Positions 7,433 through 14,838 are shown, counted from the stretch's first letter. The stretch: 15,500 bases of DNA from CAWUJT01 sp963922715 (GCA_963922715.1 CAWUJT010000058.1:1-15500), one strand, 5' to 3'. Numbers and translations: made by a program. The notes: generated from the letters alone by a model not told the origin.

Positions 7433-7878
7433 TATGCGCGCCTCCGCTGCTGCACCTCAAGGATCGAGAGCAGAAGGCTCAGCAGAATACAAGCGGTGAA
7501 CAGATAAAGCCCCCAGGCGGTTTCAACGCGGCCAACGCCGATGCCTTTGAGGACGACGATATAAAGCGCAATCAGAAACACATCGGCCATCGCAAGCTTC
7601 CCCAGCCACGTGAGCACGGGCAAAACCCGCGCCCGCATCAGATGGAATTGCACCAGCGCGAGGCCAATGCACTTGGCATACGGGGCAAAGATCGCCAGAA
7701 AAGTGACGACAAGCGCCAGCACAGGGTCTGTGCCCCACAGGGATTGCAAGCCGGTGATGATGGAGATTTCCGACAGCCCAAAGAGCGGCAGGAACCCGGC
7801 CCTGAGAAGCGGCGCGAACCAGGCGATGGGAAACAGAAGGAGCAACAGAATATTGCCGCAAATTCGATAATTGCGCAT
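7432..7878 (-). CDS. Paraquat-inducible protein A (PqiA/LetA) family, single-domain membrane protein
   Basis: A 148-residue protein with four hydrophobic segments (about 8-26, 53-75, 96-112 and 122-141) and the PqiA-family motif WLGKLAMADVFLIALYIVVLKG (91-112). APYAKCIGLALV (65-76) matches the conserved end of the second helix. Full-length PqiA and LetA proteins carry two such domains and cysteine-rich zinc ribbons; this has one domain and no CxxC pairs. LetA and PqiA proteins work with MCE-domain proteins in lipid transport across the envelope, and the next operon upstream encodes MlaE and MlaF. A functional link is an inference from that adjacency. The start has GAGG on the minus strand about 8 bases upstream, and the stop overlaps the radA start. 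Confidence 0.88.
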   Translation of the reverse strand: MRNYRICGNILLLLLFPIAWFAPLLRAGFLPLFGLSEISIITGLQSLWGTDPVLALVVTFLAIFAPYAKCIGLALVQFHLMRARVLPVLTWLGKLAMADVFLIALYIVVLKGIGVGRVETAWGLYLFTACILLSLLLSILEVQQRRRA

Positions 7879-7934
7879 CCTGTTACCTCACCTGCACGTC
7901 GTCTCGATATTCCGCGATAACCTCAATTTCACCG

Positions 7935-7955
7935 ATGATACCAGAATTAAATTCT
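7935..7955 (-). promoter_or_regulatory. Candidate extended -10 promoter with palindrome upstream of the PqiA-like gene
   Basis: On the minus strand TATCAT (7935-7940) has TG one base upstream, an extended -10 with no clear -35 box. Directly before it is a 13-base palindrome with AGAATT and AATTCT arms around one base (7943-7955). Such a site between the -35 and -10 regions could be an operator. It lies in the 102-base gap after mlaF, so the PqiA-like/radA/cvpA group may have its own promoter. Confidence 0.3.
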
Positions 7956-7980
7956 TCTTGCCCTGTAGATCTATAGAGTA

Positions 7981-8727
7981 TCACCGCACCGCCTCAATCG
8001 GCCCTTCGGCGCGGCCATGGATGAACTGTTGCACATAAGGGTCTGATGTTGTGTCCATATCTTGCACCGATCCGGACCAGCGGATTTTGCCATCGTGCAG
8101 CATCGCCACCTGGTCCGCAATCGCCCGCACCGAGCTCATATCATGGGTGATGGTGATGGCCGTGGCCCCCATCTCCACCACGATCTCTCGGATCAATGTA
8201 TTGATCACGCCCGCCATGATCGGATCGAGCCCCGTGGTGGGCTCATCGAAAAAGATGATCTCCGGCTCCGCGGCAATGGCGCGCGCCAAGCCCACACGTT
8301 TTTGCATCCCCCCCGACAGCTCTGCCGGATAACGGTCCGCCACCTCTGGCCCAAGTCCCACACGGCGCAGCTTTTCAATCGCAATGGCCCGCGCCTCGGC
8401 CTTCGGGCATTTATGCGCCCCGCGCAGCAAGCGGAAAGCCACATTCTGCCACACGCGCAAACTGTCAAACAGCGCCGCCCCCTGGAAAAGCATCCCAAAA
8501 CGATCAAGGAAGCGATCTCGATTGCCGGCATTGATCGCCTGCCCATCCACGGTAATCGTGCCGCGATCTGGATGAACAAGCCCCAGGATGGCTTTGATGG
8601 TGACGGATTTGCCGGTGCCAGAGCCGCCAATGATCACCAAGCTCTCTCCCTTGGTGACCGAGATGTTCACGCCGCGCAGCACAGCATGGGAGCCAAAGGA
8701 TTTATGCACATCTGTCAACTCAATCAT
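7981..8727 (-). CDS. mlaF: MlaF-type ABC transporter ATP-binding protein
   Basis: Cytoplasmic ATPase of an MlaFEDB-type phospholipid transporter, which maintains outer-membrane lipid asymmetry. The 248-residue product shows Walker A GGSGTGKS (34-41), Q-loop FQGAALFDSL (81-90), the signature LSGGMQKR (137-144), whose MQKR ending is typical of this subfamily, Walker B with EIIFFDEPTTGLDP (156-169) and the switch His195 in ITHDM. The ATG at 8727 overlaps the mlaE stop (ATGA, 4 bases). The frame stays open upstream inside mlaE, but those residues do not resemble the family. mlaD, mlaC and mlaB are not in this window. Confidence 0.95.
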   Translation of the reverse strand: MIELTDVHKSFGSHAVLRGVNISVTKGESLVIIGGSGTGKSVTIKAILGLVHPDRGTITVDGQAINAGNRDRFLDRFGMLFQGAALFDSLRVWQNVAFRLLRGAHKCPKAEARAIAIEKLRRVGLGPEVADRYPAELSGGMQKRVGLARAIAAEPEIIFFDEPTTGLDPIMAGVINTLIREIVVEMGATAITITHDMSSVRAIADQVAMLHDGKIRWSGSVQDMDTTSDPYVQQFIHGRAEGPIEAVR

Positions 8728-9503
8728 GCCGCGAAAAACGCCTCTGTCAGAAGGAAGTTCGCCGCCAGGATCAGGACAGAGGCAGAGACCACAGCATTGG
8801 TGGTGGCCCGCCCGACGCCCTGGGCGCCGCGACCTGACTGCATCCCATTGTAGCATCCCATCAGCGCCACGATAAACCCAAACACAGCGCCCTTCACCAG
8901 GCCAGAGGCCACATCCCAGAATTCCAGGAACTCAACCGTATTTTGCAAGTATGCCGCCGCATTAAAATCCAGCCGAGTGATGCCCACCACATAGCCGCCA
9001 AAAATCCCAATCGCATCACCGACGGCCACCAAGATGGGAACCGTCAATGTTGCAGCCAACACCCGCGGTGCGGTGAGATATTTCATCGGATGTGTTGAAA
9101 GTGTCACCAGCGCGTCGATCTGTTCGGTCACTTTCATCGTGCCGATTTCAGCGGCAATCGCGGCCGCCACACGTCCCGCAACCATCAACCCGCCCAAAAC
9201 CGGGCCAAGCTCCCGCACCATGCCAATGGCAACGATGGAGGGCACCACAGCCTCGGCGTTAAAGCGCGCGCCCCCGGCATAGATCTGCAAGGCAAGCGCG
9301 CCGCCTGTAAAAAAGGCCGTCAGCCCGACAACCGGCAGCGACAGATATCCAATTGTCAAAAGCGCGTGAAGGAATTCGCGCATGTAAAACGGCGGGGTCA
9401 AAAGATGCCACAGCGTTCTTGCGGTAAACAGCGTCACCTGGCCCACCAGGCCAACCCCCGACAGGGTCGCCTTCCCTAGTGCGGCAAGGCTGGGGATGAT
9501 CAT
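8724..9503 (-). CDS. mlaE: MlaE-family ABC transporter permease
   Basis: Inner-membrane permease partner of MlaF in phospholipid transport. The 259-residue product has an N-terminal interface region, about five membrane segments and the strongly conserved MlaE core: MVRELGPVLGGLMVAGRVAAAIAAEIGTM (95-123) followed by EQIDAL (127-132), and PRVLA at 146-150. Length is normal for the family. It overlaps alr by four bases (ATGA) at its start and mlaF by four bases at its end, so alr, mlaE and mlaF are read from one message. The same fold also serves plant TGD1 and mycobacterial Mce systems; the MlaF-type ATPase next door favours Mla. Confidence 0.95.
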   Translation of the reverse strand: MIIPSLAALGKATLSGVGLVGQVTLFTARTLWHLLTPPFYMREFLHALLTIGYLSLPVVGLTAFFTGGALALQIYAGGARFNAEAVVPSIVAIGMVRELGPVLGGLMVAGRVAAAIAAEIGTMKVTEQIDALVTLSTHPMKYLTAPRVLAATLTVPILVAVGDAIGIFGGYVVGITRLDFNAAAYLQNTVEFLEFWDVASGLVKGAVFGFIVALMGCYNGMQSGRGAQGVGRATTNAVVSASVLILAANFLLTEAFFAA

Positions 9504-10549
9504 GCCCGCAGGCCTTTATAACGGCGCCGGTATCGGGGGCTGAGACTTGTCAGAATTTCATAGCCGATTGTCCCGGCTCTTTCCGCCAGTTGGTCGATGG
9601 TTTGATACGGGCAGATCAGGGCCAATTCCGTGGGATCCGTATCAAGGTGTGAGACATCGACCCCGATCAGATCCATGGAAATCCGCCCCACCAGCCGGCA
9701 GGGCACTGGTCCTGCATAGACATCACACCGCCCCGACAAGGCCCGAAAAATACCATCGGCATATCCCGCCGATATGGTTGCGATCCGCGACGGCGCTTTC
9801 GCCGTCCAGGTGCCGCCATAGCCCACGCTCTCCCCCGGGGGTATGGTTCGGCATTGGATGACCGGCAGCGTCACCTCACAGACCGGCTCTGCATCTTCAA
9901 AGGGCGCGCCGCCATAAAGCCCGATGCCAGGACGCGTGACATCAAAGTGAAAGTCGCGCCCCAGCAGAATGCCCCCCGTAGCCGCAAGCGACCGAGGCAC
10001 AGAAACCCCTTCCGTCATATACTGAAATTTTTTCAACTGTTGCGCATTCATAGGATGGCTTGGATCGTCGGCACAGGCCAGATGCGACATGATCAACTTC
10101 GGGCGCGCTTCAAGGGCGATTTCTGCCACCGCCGCCCAGTCCTGAAGGCCAAATCCAAGACGGTTCATCCCTGTATCGAGTTGCACCCCGAACGGATGCC
10201 CGGGCAAGGCTTCGAAAAACGCTGTCAACTGCTGAATCGAGTTGATCATGGGGACCAAACGCGCCTGTTTAAATGCCTGCGTATCGTCCAGCATATACCC
10301 CGACAAAACGCTGATTTCCGGGCCTTCACCTAGGATACGACGCAATTGCGTGCCTTCTTCGGCAACAGCAACGAAATAGTGTTTTACACCTTCATCCGCC
10401 AATCTGCGCGCCACAGGATAAAGGCCCAATCCATAGGCGTTGGCTTTTACAACAGCGGCAGTTTGCACCTCTGCGCCGCTTAGACGCTCCAGCGCACGCC
10501 AGTTCGCAGCAATCGCTTCCAAGTCGATATAAAGCTCTCCAGTCGCCAT
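9500..10549 (-). CDS. alr: Alanine racemase (PLP-dependent)
   Basis: Makes D-alanine for peptidoglycan. The 349-residue product has the PLP lysine in VVKANAYG (Lys35), MNRLGF with Arg130, the catalytic Tyr in SVGYGGTW (Tyr244), GRISMD (288-293) and the usual C-terminal end SLSPRYRRRY. Length is normal for this fold-III enzyme and both catalytic residues are present. The start at 10549 has no strong ribosome site, and the upstream lipoate-ligase-like gene ends 30 bases before, so read-through is likely. It overlaps mlaE by four bases, linking cell-wall precursor supply with lipid transport. dnaB, often beside alr in bacteria, is not present here. Confidence 0.97.
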   Translation of the reverse strand: MATGELYIDLEAIAANWRALERLSGAEVQTAAVVKANAYGLGLYPVARRLADEGVKHYFVAVAEEGTQLRRILGEGPEISVLSGYMLDDTQAFKQARLVPMINSIQQLTAFFEALPGHPFGVQLDTGMNRLGFGLQDWAAVAEIALEARPKLIMSHLACADDPSHPMNAQQLKKFQYMTEGVSVPRSLAATGGILLGRDFHFDVTRPGIGLYGGAPFEDAEPVCEVTLPVIQCRTIPPGESVGYGGTWTAKAPSRIATISAGYADGIFRALSGRCDVYAGPVPCRLVGRISMDLIGVDVSHLDTDPTELALICPYQTIDQLAERAGTIGYEILTSLSPRYRRRYKGLRA

Positions 10550-10579
10550 AAATGCGGTTTGACAGGTTTCGCAGCGTCG

Positions 10580-11284
10580 TCAAGCGTCAATCGAAATCGA
10601 GCGCAACATACCGAGATCTGTCATCGCGGTAAATTCGTCACAAAGACGTTCTAAAAAAGCCTTCTCAGAGAGATCAGAGGGCAAAGATGTATGCGCCTCC
10701 AAAGAAATGTCAGGCGGGCGTCCGGCATACTCCAAAAAGACATTTATTGCCGAGATGGCAGGGAACGCAGGGCGTTCAATCAGCATCAGCGCATGGGCCA
10801 GAACCACCATGCGGCTTGGATCTGCTTTTGCGCGCCGAATGCGCAGCGCGGTTCCGGCAAATTTTTGACCATTGCATACTACGTTGTAGGCTCCATCACA
10901 GAAAGAGTGCCGCTGCCACCCGCGCTTGGCTTGTCCGCCAAGTGCCATCTCAATTGGCGTGCAAAGCCGGTCATATTCTCGATCAAGACTGAACTGCGCG
11001 CCTGCGGGCACAGTATAGATGTGACTGACATTCACGATACCAGGGCCTTGTGGTGTAATATCACCGCCCGTGGCGCGCATAAAAATCGGCCACCCCCGGG
11101 CGTTTAGATCATCTTTCGCGGTATCAAACCAAGACGCCACAGCATATTTCCGCGGAACCACAAGGGATGGTGTGTGCGCCCGCCACACTGACAAGTAGCG
11201 CTGCAGCGGGGTCTGCGCAACAGCCGCGAACATTTTCTCTTCTTGGGTCAGGCCTTCAGACATCTGATATATGATCGGTTTCAT
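10580..11284 (-). CDS. Lipoate-protein ligase-like (BPL/LplA/LipB fold) protein
   Basis: A 234-residue product with the pattern of the biotin/lipoate transferase fold. RATGGDITPQGPG (70-82) corresponds to the RRxSGGG lipoyl-AMP loop, FCDGAYNVVCNGQKFAGTA (128-146) contains the position of the catalytic lysine (Lys141), and HALMLIE follows (164-170). The His usually found after the glycine loop (HD or LH) is replaced by a PQGPGIVNVS stretch, so substrate or activity may differ from classical LplA. It probably attaches or transfers lipoyl or octanoyl groups, but this is inferred from motifs alone. The start is uncertain: ATG 11284 is chosen, ATG 11263 and GTG 11326 are in frame, and none has a strong ribosome site. 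It lies upstream of alr in the same direction and divergent from the acyl-CoA synthetase. Confidence 0.8.
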   Translation of the reverse strand: MKPIIYQMSEGLTQEEKMFAAVAQTPLQRYLSVWRAHTPSLVVPRKYAVASWFDTAKDDLNARGWPIFMRATGGDITPQGPGIVNVSHIYTVPAGAQFSLDREYDRLCTPIEMALGGQAKRGWQRHSFCDGAYNVVCNGQKFAGTALRIRRAKADPSRMVVLAHALMLIERPAFPAISAINVFLEYAGRPPDISLEAHTSLPSDLSEKAFLERLCDEFTAMTDLGMLRSISIDA

Positions 11285-11437
11285 GGGTGGTCGATAAAAA
11301 GAACACGCTATCAACGCAAGTTGCACTTTGGCCTTGAGATAGATACTGTGTTTTGAAGTGCATTTTCCGTCGCGTCAGAGTTGTCAAACAGGTCAATCGA
11401 CGCCAAATTCGAAAAAAAAGACGTAAAAGCATATAAT

Positions 11438-11445
11438 GGGAGGAA
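11438..11445 (+). promoter_or_regulatory. Ribosome binding site deciding the acyl-CoA synthetase start
   Basis: GGGAGGAA ends 5 bases before the ATG at 11451, a near-ideal Shine-Dalgarno that rules against the in-frame ATG at 11436. Confidence 0.8.
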
Positions 11446-11450
11446 CGATC

Positions 11451-13340
11451 ATGGCATCTTTTGCCAATTTAGACGATATCAAAGCGATTGAAGCCGCAGA
11501 GCCTTGGCCAGAGGTCGCACCCGCCAAAACACTCCATGAATTGCTCAGCAACACTGCGGCGAAATTCCCTGACAGGCCCGCAATCACATTCCAGCTGACA
11601 TCGGGACCAACGGATCCGGCTGAAACGCTCACCTGGAGCCAATTTCGCGGCCGCGTCATTCAAACCGCCAATTTGCTGCGCAGGCTCGGGGTGGAAGAGA
11701 CCGACTCCGTCGCCTACATCTTGCCAAACTGTAATGAAACAGCGGCTGTGTTGATTGGCGGGGCGATTGTGGGCATCGCCAATCCCATCAACCCCTTGCT
11801 TGATGCCGAACAAATCGCTGCAATTTTGCGCGAGACAGATGCTAAGGTCGTGGTCACGCTGAAAGCGTTTCCAAAAACCGATGTGCCCCAAAAAGTGGCC
11901 GAGGCGGTGCGCTTCGCGCCCAATGTCAAAACAATTCTAGAAGTGGATCTGCTGCGTTATCTTGCCGGGGTCAAAAAGCTAATCGTGCCTTTGATTCGCC
12001 CAAAGAACCCGGTGTCTCATAACGCGCGTGTTCTATCCTATGCCAAAGAGATTGCGAAGGAACGGGCCGATGCGCTTACGTTCGCAGACAGTGACGGCGA
12101 TCGGGTGGCGGCCTACTTCCACACCGGCGGCACCACAGGCATGCCCAAAGTGGCACAGCATAAATATTCCGGGATCATTTACAACGGTTGGCTGGGACAT
12201 CGCTTGTTGTTCTCTGAACAGGACAATGTCATCTGCCCCCTCCCCTTGTTTCATGTGTTTGCCTGCCACGTCATCTTGATGGCAATGATTGCAAGTGGTG
12301 CGCATGTGGTCTTTCCCACCCCGCAAGGCTATCGCGGCGAAGGTGTGTTCGACAATTTCTGGAAACTGATTGAACGCTATAAAATCAGCTTTGTGATCAC
12401 TGTGCCAACAGCGATAGCCGCTTTGATGCAACGGGAGGTAAATGCCGATGTCTCCAGCGTAAAAACGGCCTTTTCCGGTTCATCACCGTTGCCGGTGGAA
12501 CTTTTCAAGCGGTTTGAGGCGGCAACAGGTGTCAATATCGTCGAAGGCTATGGTCTGACAGAGGCGACATGCCTGGTCAGTGTCAACCCTGTGGACGGTC
12601 AAAAGAAGGTGGGTTCGGTGGGCATTCCGTTTATGCACACAGACGTAAAAATCCTTAGGCATATCAATGGCGATGTAATCGAATGCGGTGTGGATGAGAT
12701 CGGCGAAGTCTGTATCGATAGCCCTGGGGTGTTCGAAGGCTCCACCTACACCGAAAAGGACAAAAACCACAACCTATTCCACCACGATGTGTATCTGCGC
12801 ACCGGGGACCTGGGCCGTATCGATGCCGATGGATATCTCTGGATCACAGGCCGTGCCAAAGACCTGATTATCCGTGGCGGCCACAACATTGACCCGGCCG
12901 ATATTGAAGAAGCGCTCGCCAGCCATGAAGCGGTGGCCTTTGTGGGGGCAATTGGTCAACCCGATGCTTTCGCCGGAGAGTTGCCATGCGCTTATGTCGA
13001 ACTTGTGGACGGGGCCGAGACAACCCCGGAAGAGCTTTTGGCCCATGCCGATCAACACGTGCATGAACGCGCCGCTTGCCCAAAATATATCGAAATCCTC
13101 GATGAGCTGCCGAAAACCGCCGTGGGCAAAGTGTTCAAGCCGGATCTGCGCAAACGCGCCATCACGCGTATTTACAACCATGCCCTGCAAGAGGCTGATA
13201 TCGCCGCAGAAGTCATACAGGTTGTCGAAGACAAAAAGCTTGGCTTGGTGGCGCATCTCAAACCCACGGGCGACGTGGATGACACCAAGCTGTCAGAAAC
13301 CTTGGGGGAATACACACGTCCCTGGGTTTGGGCAAAATAA
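11451..13340 (+). CDS. Fatty acyl-CoA synthetase (AMP-binding enzyme)
   Basis: ANL-superfamily adenylating enzyme that joins a carboxylate, probably a fatty acid, to CoA through an acyl-AMP. The 629-residue product has the P-loop HTGGTTGMPK (224-233), the acyl-pocket motif GYGLTEAT (366-373), TGDLG (451-455), the hinge motif GRAKDLIIRGGHNI (467-480) and the catalytic Lys560 in PKTAVGKV. About 60 extra residues follow the usual end (571-629). The exact substrate cannot be read from sequence. The start at 11451 is fixed by a strong GGGAGGAA ribosome site; an ATG at 11436 would place that site inside the gene. Single transcription unit, followed by a hairpin. Confidence 0.93.
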   Translation: MASFANLDDIKAIEAAEPWPEVAPAKTLHELLSNTAAKFPDRPAITFQLTSGPTDPAETLTWSQFRGRVIQTANLLRRLGVEETDSVAYILPNCNETAAVLIGGAIVGIANPINPLLDAEQIAAILRETDAKVVVTLKAFPKTDVPQKVAEAVRFAPNVKTILEVDLLRYLAGVKKLIVPLIRPKNPVSHNARVLSYAKEIAKERADALTFADSDGDRVAAYFHTGGTTGMPKVAQHKYSGIIYNGWLGHRLLFSEQDNVICPLPLFHVFACHVILMAMIASGAHVVFPTPQGYRGEGVFDNFWKLIERYKISFVITVPTAIAALMQREVNADVSSVKTAFSGSSPLPVELFKRFEAATGVNIVEGYGLTEATCLVSVNPVDGQKKVGSVGIPFMHTDVKILRHINGDVIECGVDEIGEVCIDSPGVFEGSTYTEKDKNHNLFHHDVYLRTGDLGRIDADGYLWITGRAKDLIIRGGHNIDPADIEEALASHEAVAFVGAIGQPDAFAGELPCAYVELVDGAETTPEELLAHADQHVHERAACPKYIEILDELPKTAVGKVFKPDLRKRAITRIYNHALQEADIAAEVIQVVEDKKLGLVAHLKPTGDVDDTKLSETLGEYTRPWVWAK

Positions 13341-13346
13341 GTTATC

Positions 13347-13373
13347 GGCGCAGCCTCGAGAGGAGGCCGCGCC
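13347..13373. terminator. GC-rich hairpin between convergent genes
   Basis: GGCGC (13347-13351) plus GCCTC (13353-13357) pair with GAGGC (13363-13367) plus GCGCC (13369-13373), ten base pairs with one A/C mismatch and a 5-base loop. It lies 6 bases after the acyl-CoA synthetase stop and 23 bases past the yceI stop on the other strand. No T-run follows on the plus strand. On the minus strand the sequence after it is moderately T-rich (TTATTTT). Probably a shared terminator. Confidence 0.6.
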
Positions 13374-13396
13374 AGCCAGATAGTCACAATGGTGTC

Positions 13397-13969
13397 TTAT
13401 TCGGCCAAGCCAGCCTCGATGGAGATTATCACCGCAACTTCATCGCTGACAAAGGGTGCAAACTGCCCTAATCCATAATCGGTGCGCAAAAGCGTTGTGG
13501 TGGCATCAAACCCAAGCCAAGGTTTCCCGGCCATCGGATGGGTGCCCGCGCTGTTGAGTTTCGCATCAAGTACAACGGGTTTTGTCACCCCATTCAAGGT
13601 CAGATCGCCGGTGATCAAGGCTGTATCCTCCCCGGTGACATCAATCGATGTAGAGGTGAAGCTGATCATTTCATCGTCACCCGCGCCAAAGAAATCATCC
13701 GCCATGAAGTGATTAAACCGCGCTTCCCAGCCTGTCAGCATCGAACGCACCGGCATGGACACAGAAACGCTAGAGGCTGCGGGATTGTCCGCATCATAGT
13801 CTATTTCACCTTCAAAACCAGAAAACATACCGTAGGTTGTGGAATAGCCAAGGTGATCGTAGGAAAAGATGATTTGGCTGTGGCTGGCATCCAAAGCATA
13901 AGTGTCAGCGGCCAGCACCGGTGTAACAAGCCCAAAGGACAAAACAGAGGCAGTGAGTGTGCGGATCAT
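13397..13969 (-). CDS. YceI family periplasmic protein
   Basis: YceI proteins are secreted lipocalin-like beta barrels that bind long polyprenoid or other hydrophobic molecules in the periplasm. The 190-residue product begins with a signal peptide (MIRTLTASVLSFGLVTPVLA, likely cut after Ala20). The mature domain starts with DTYALDASHSQIIFSYDHLGYST and includes GEIDYD, DFFGAGDDEMISFTST, GDLTLNGVTKPVVLDAKLN and the C-terminal VSDEVAVIISIEAGL, all typical of the family. The ATG at 13969 is chosen because the signal peptide begins there and AGGAG lies 8 bases upstream; the frame stays open further upstream without a credible start. Its exact ligand is unknown. It converges on the acyl-CoA synthetase, though no functional tie can be shown. 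Confidence 0.95.
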   Translation of the reverse strand: MIRTLTASVLSFGLVTPVLAADTYALDASHSQIIFSYDHLGYSTTYGMFSGFEGEIDYDADNPAASSVSVSMPVRSMLTGWEARFNHFMADDFFGAGDDEMISFTSTSIDVTGEDTALITGDLTLNGVTKPVVLDAKLNSAGTHPMAGKPWLGFDATTTLLRTDYGLGQFAPFVSDEVAVIISIEAGLAE

Positions 13970-14082
13970 GGTGATAACTCCTGTTGTGATCTCGAATATA
14001 GAATATAGATGACATGGGGCACTTTCTTTTGTCCGGCAAGACGCATCAGCCCACATAAGATGTGCAAAGGTGCAATGATCGG

Positions 14083-14110
14083 TTGCATTTCGCGGCAAAA
14101 TGCCTATACG
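14083..14110 (+). promoter_or_regulatory. Candidate promoter of the rpsF operon
   Basis: TTGCAT (14083-14088) and TATACG (14105-14110) are separated by 16 bases. Transcription would begin near 14117, giving a leader of about 95 bases before rpsF that contains the stem-loops described separately. The -35 box lies within a small TGCAA/TTGCA inverted repeat (14071-14087). Confidence 0.4.
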
Positions 14111-14117
14111 AACCTTT

Positions 14118-14178
14118 ATCCCGCAAAATAATTTACAGCGTGGGCTCTCGTGACAAGATGGCGGGATCAACTCTTGTC
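14118..14178 (+). promoter_or_regulatory. Structured leader of rpsF operon with overlapping stems
   Basis: Two perfect 7-bp pairings are possible. ATCCCGC (14118-14124) can pair with GCGGGAT (14161-14167), and GACAAGA (14152-14158) with TCTTGTC (14172-14178). The GCGGGAT arm lies in the loop of the second hairpin, so the two form either alternatives or a pseudoknot. In addition CTCTC (14145-14149) could pair with the GAGAG of the rpsF ribosome site (14204-14208). Bacterial rpsF leaders are known to bind the S6-S18 complex for feedback control; whether this matches that motif was not tested. Confidence 0.4.
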
Positions 14179-14211
14179 TATGAAACGCGCTCGATTTGAA
14201 TTGGAGAGAAG

Positions 14212-14589
14212 ATGCCTCTTTATGAGCATGTGGTGATCATGCGGCAAGACCTGTCTCAGGCCCAAGCCGAAGGTCTGGCCGAACATTTTGGCACGATACT
14301 GGAAGGCCAAGGCGGCAAAATCGTCGATAATGAGTACTGGGGCCTGAAAACAATGGCCTTCAAAATCAACAAAAATCGCAAAGGCCATTATTCCTTTTTG
14401 CGCACAGACTCAGCCGCCAATGGCGTGCAAGAGATGGAACGCTTGATGCGTATTCACGAAGACGTGATGCGCGTTCTGACCATCAAAGTTGACAAGCATG
14501 ATGATGGGCCCTCTGTGCAGATGCGCAAACGTGAAGACCGGGACCGGGATCGCGACAGCGATGACCGCAAATCATCATCACGGAATTGA
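14212..14589 (+). CDS. rpsF: 30S ribosomal protein S6
   Basis: S6 binds 16S rRNA as a heterodimer with S18 in the platform of the small subunit. The 125-residue product has the family start MPLYEHVVIMRQDL, the motif YWGLKTMAFKINKNRKGHY (42-60) and the RLMRIHEDVMRVLTIKV helix-strand (77-93). The compact S6 domain ends near residue 95. A highly charged tail follows, rich in Arg-Asp pairs (KREDRDRDRDSDDRK), seen in many alphaproteobacterial S6 proteins. GGAG lies 5 bases before the ATG. First gene of the rpsF-rpsR-rplI operon. Confidence 0.98.
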   Translation: MPLYEHVVIMRQDLSQAQAEGLAEHFGTILEGQGGKIVDNEYWGLKTMAFKINKNRKGHYSFLRTDSAANGVQEMERLMRIHEDVMRVLTIKVDKHDDGPSVQMRKREDRDRDRDSDDRKSSSRN

Positions 14590-14597
14590 GGAGAGGG
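14590..14597 (+). promoter_or_regulatory. Ribosome binding site deciding the rpsR start
   Basis: GGAGAGGG begins right after the rpsF stop and ends 3 bases before the ATG at 14601. It would lie inside the coding region if translation began at the in-frame ATG at 14586, so 14601 is taken as the start. Confidence 0.7.
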
Positions 14598-14600
14598 ACC

Positions 14601-14828
14601 ATGTCAACAAAACCGTTTTTCCGTCGCCGCAAAGTCTGCCCGTTTTCGGGCGATAAAGCCCCGAAAATTGATTACAAAGACACGCGGCTTTTGCAGCGGT
14701 ATATTTCTGAACGGGGTAAAATCGTGCCGTCCCGCATCAGTGCCGTATCTGCGAAAAAGCAACGCGAACTGGCCCGCGCCATCAAACGCGCAAGATTTGT
14801 GGCACTGCTGCCATATGCAGTGAAATAA
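14601..14828 (+). CDS. rpsR: 30S ribosomal protein S18
   Basis: S18 pairs with S6 in the small-subunit platform. The 75-residue product is very basic and shows the family pattern FFRRRKVCPFSG (5-16), IDYKDTRLLQRYISERGKIVPSRISAVSAKKQRELARAIKRARFVALLPY, matching a complete S18. A start at 14586 would add five residues ahead of a normal N-terminus, and the ribosome site argues against it. It lies 11 bases after rpsF, and its TAA forms part of the rplI ribosome site, so the three genes are tightly linked. Confidence 0.98.
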   Translation: MSTKPFFRRRKVCPFSGDKAPKIDYKDTRLLQRYISERGKIVPSRISAVSAKKQRELARAIKRARFVALLPYAVK

Positions 14829-14838
14829 GGAGAGTAAG

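Noticed and set aside
8062..8853. Long plus-strand open frame of 263 residues opposite mlaF
   Set aside because: Composition is His/Arg-rich with no recognisable domain, and the opposite strand encodes a clear MlaF ATPase with all motifs intact.
11382..11387. TTGACA on the minus strand as -35 box for the lipoate-ligase-like gene
   Set aside because: No credible -10 box 16-18 bases downstream; left uncalled.
11432..11437. Perfect TATAAT before the acyl-CoA synthetase
   Set aside because: It abuts the ribosome site; transcription from it would begin around 11444, past the Shine-Dalgarno, and there is no -35 box at the right distance.
13970..14170. N-terminal extension of yceI by 67 residues
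   Set aside because: The signal peptide at 13969 with its ribosome site is a much better start.
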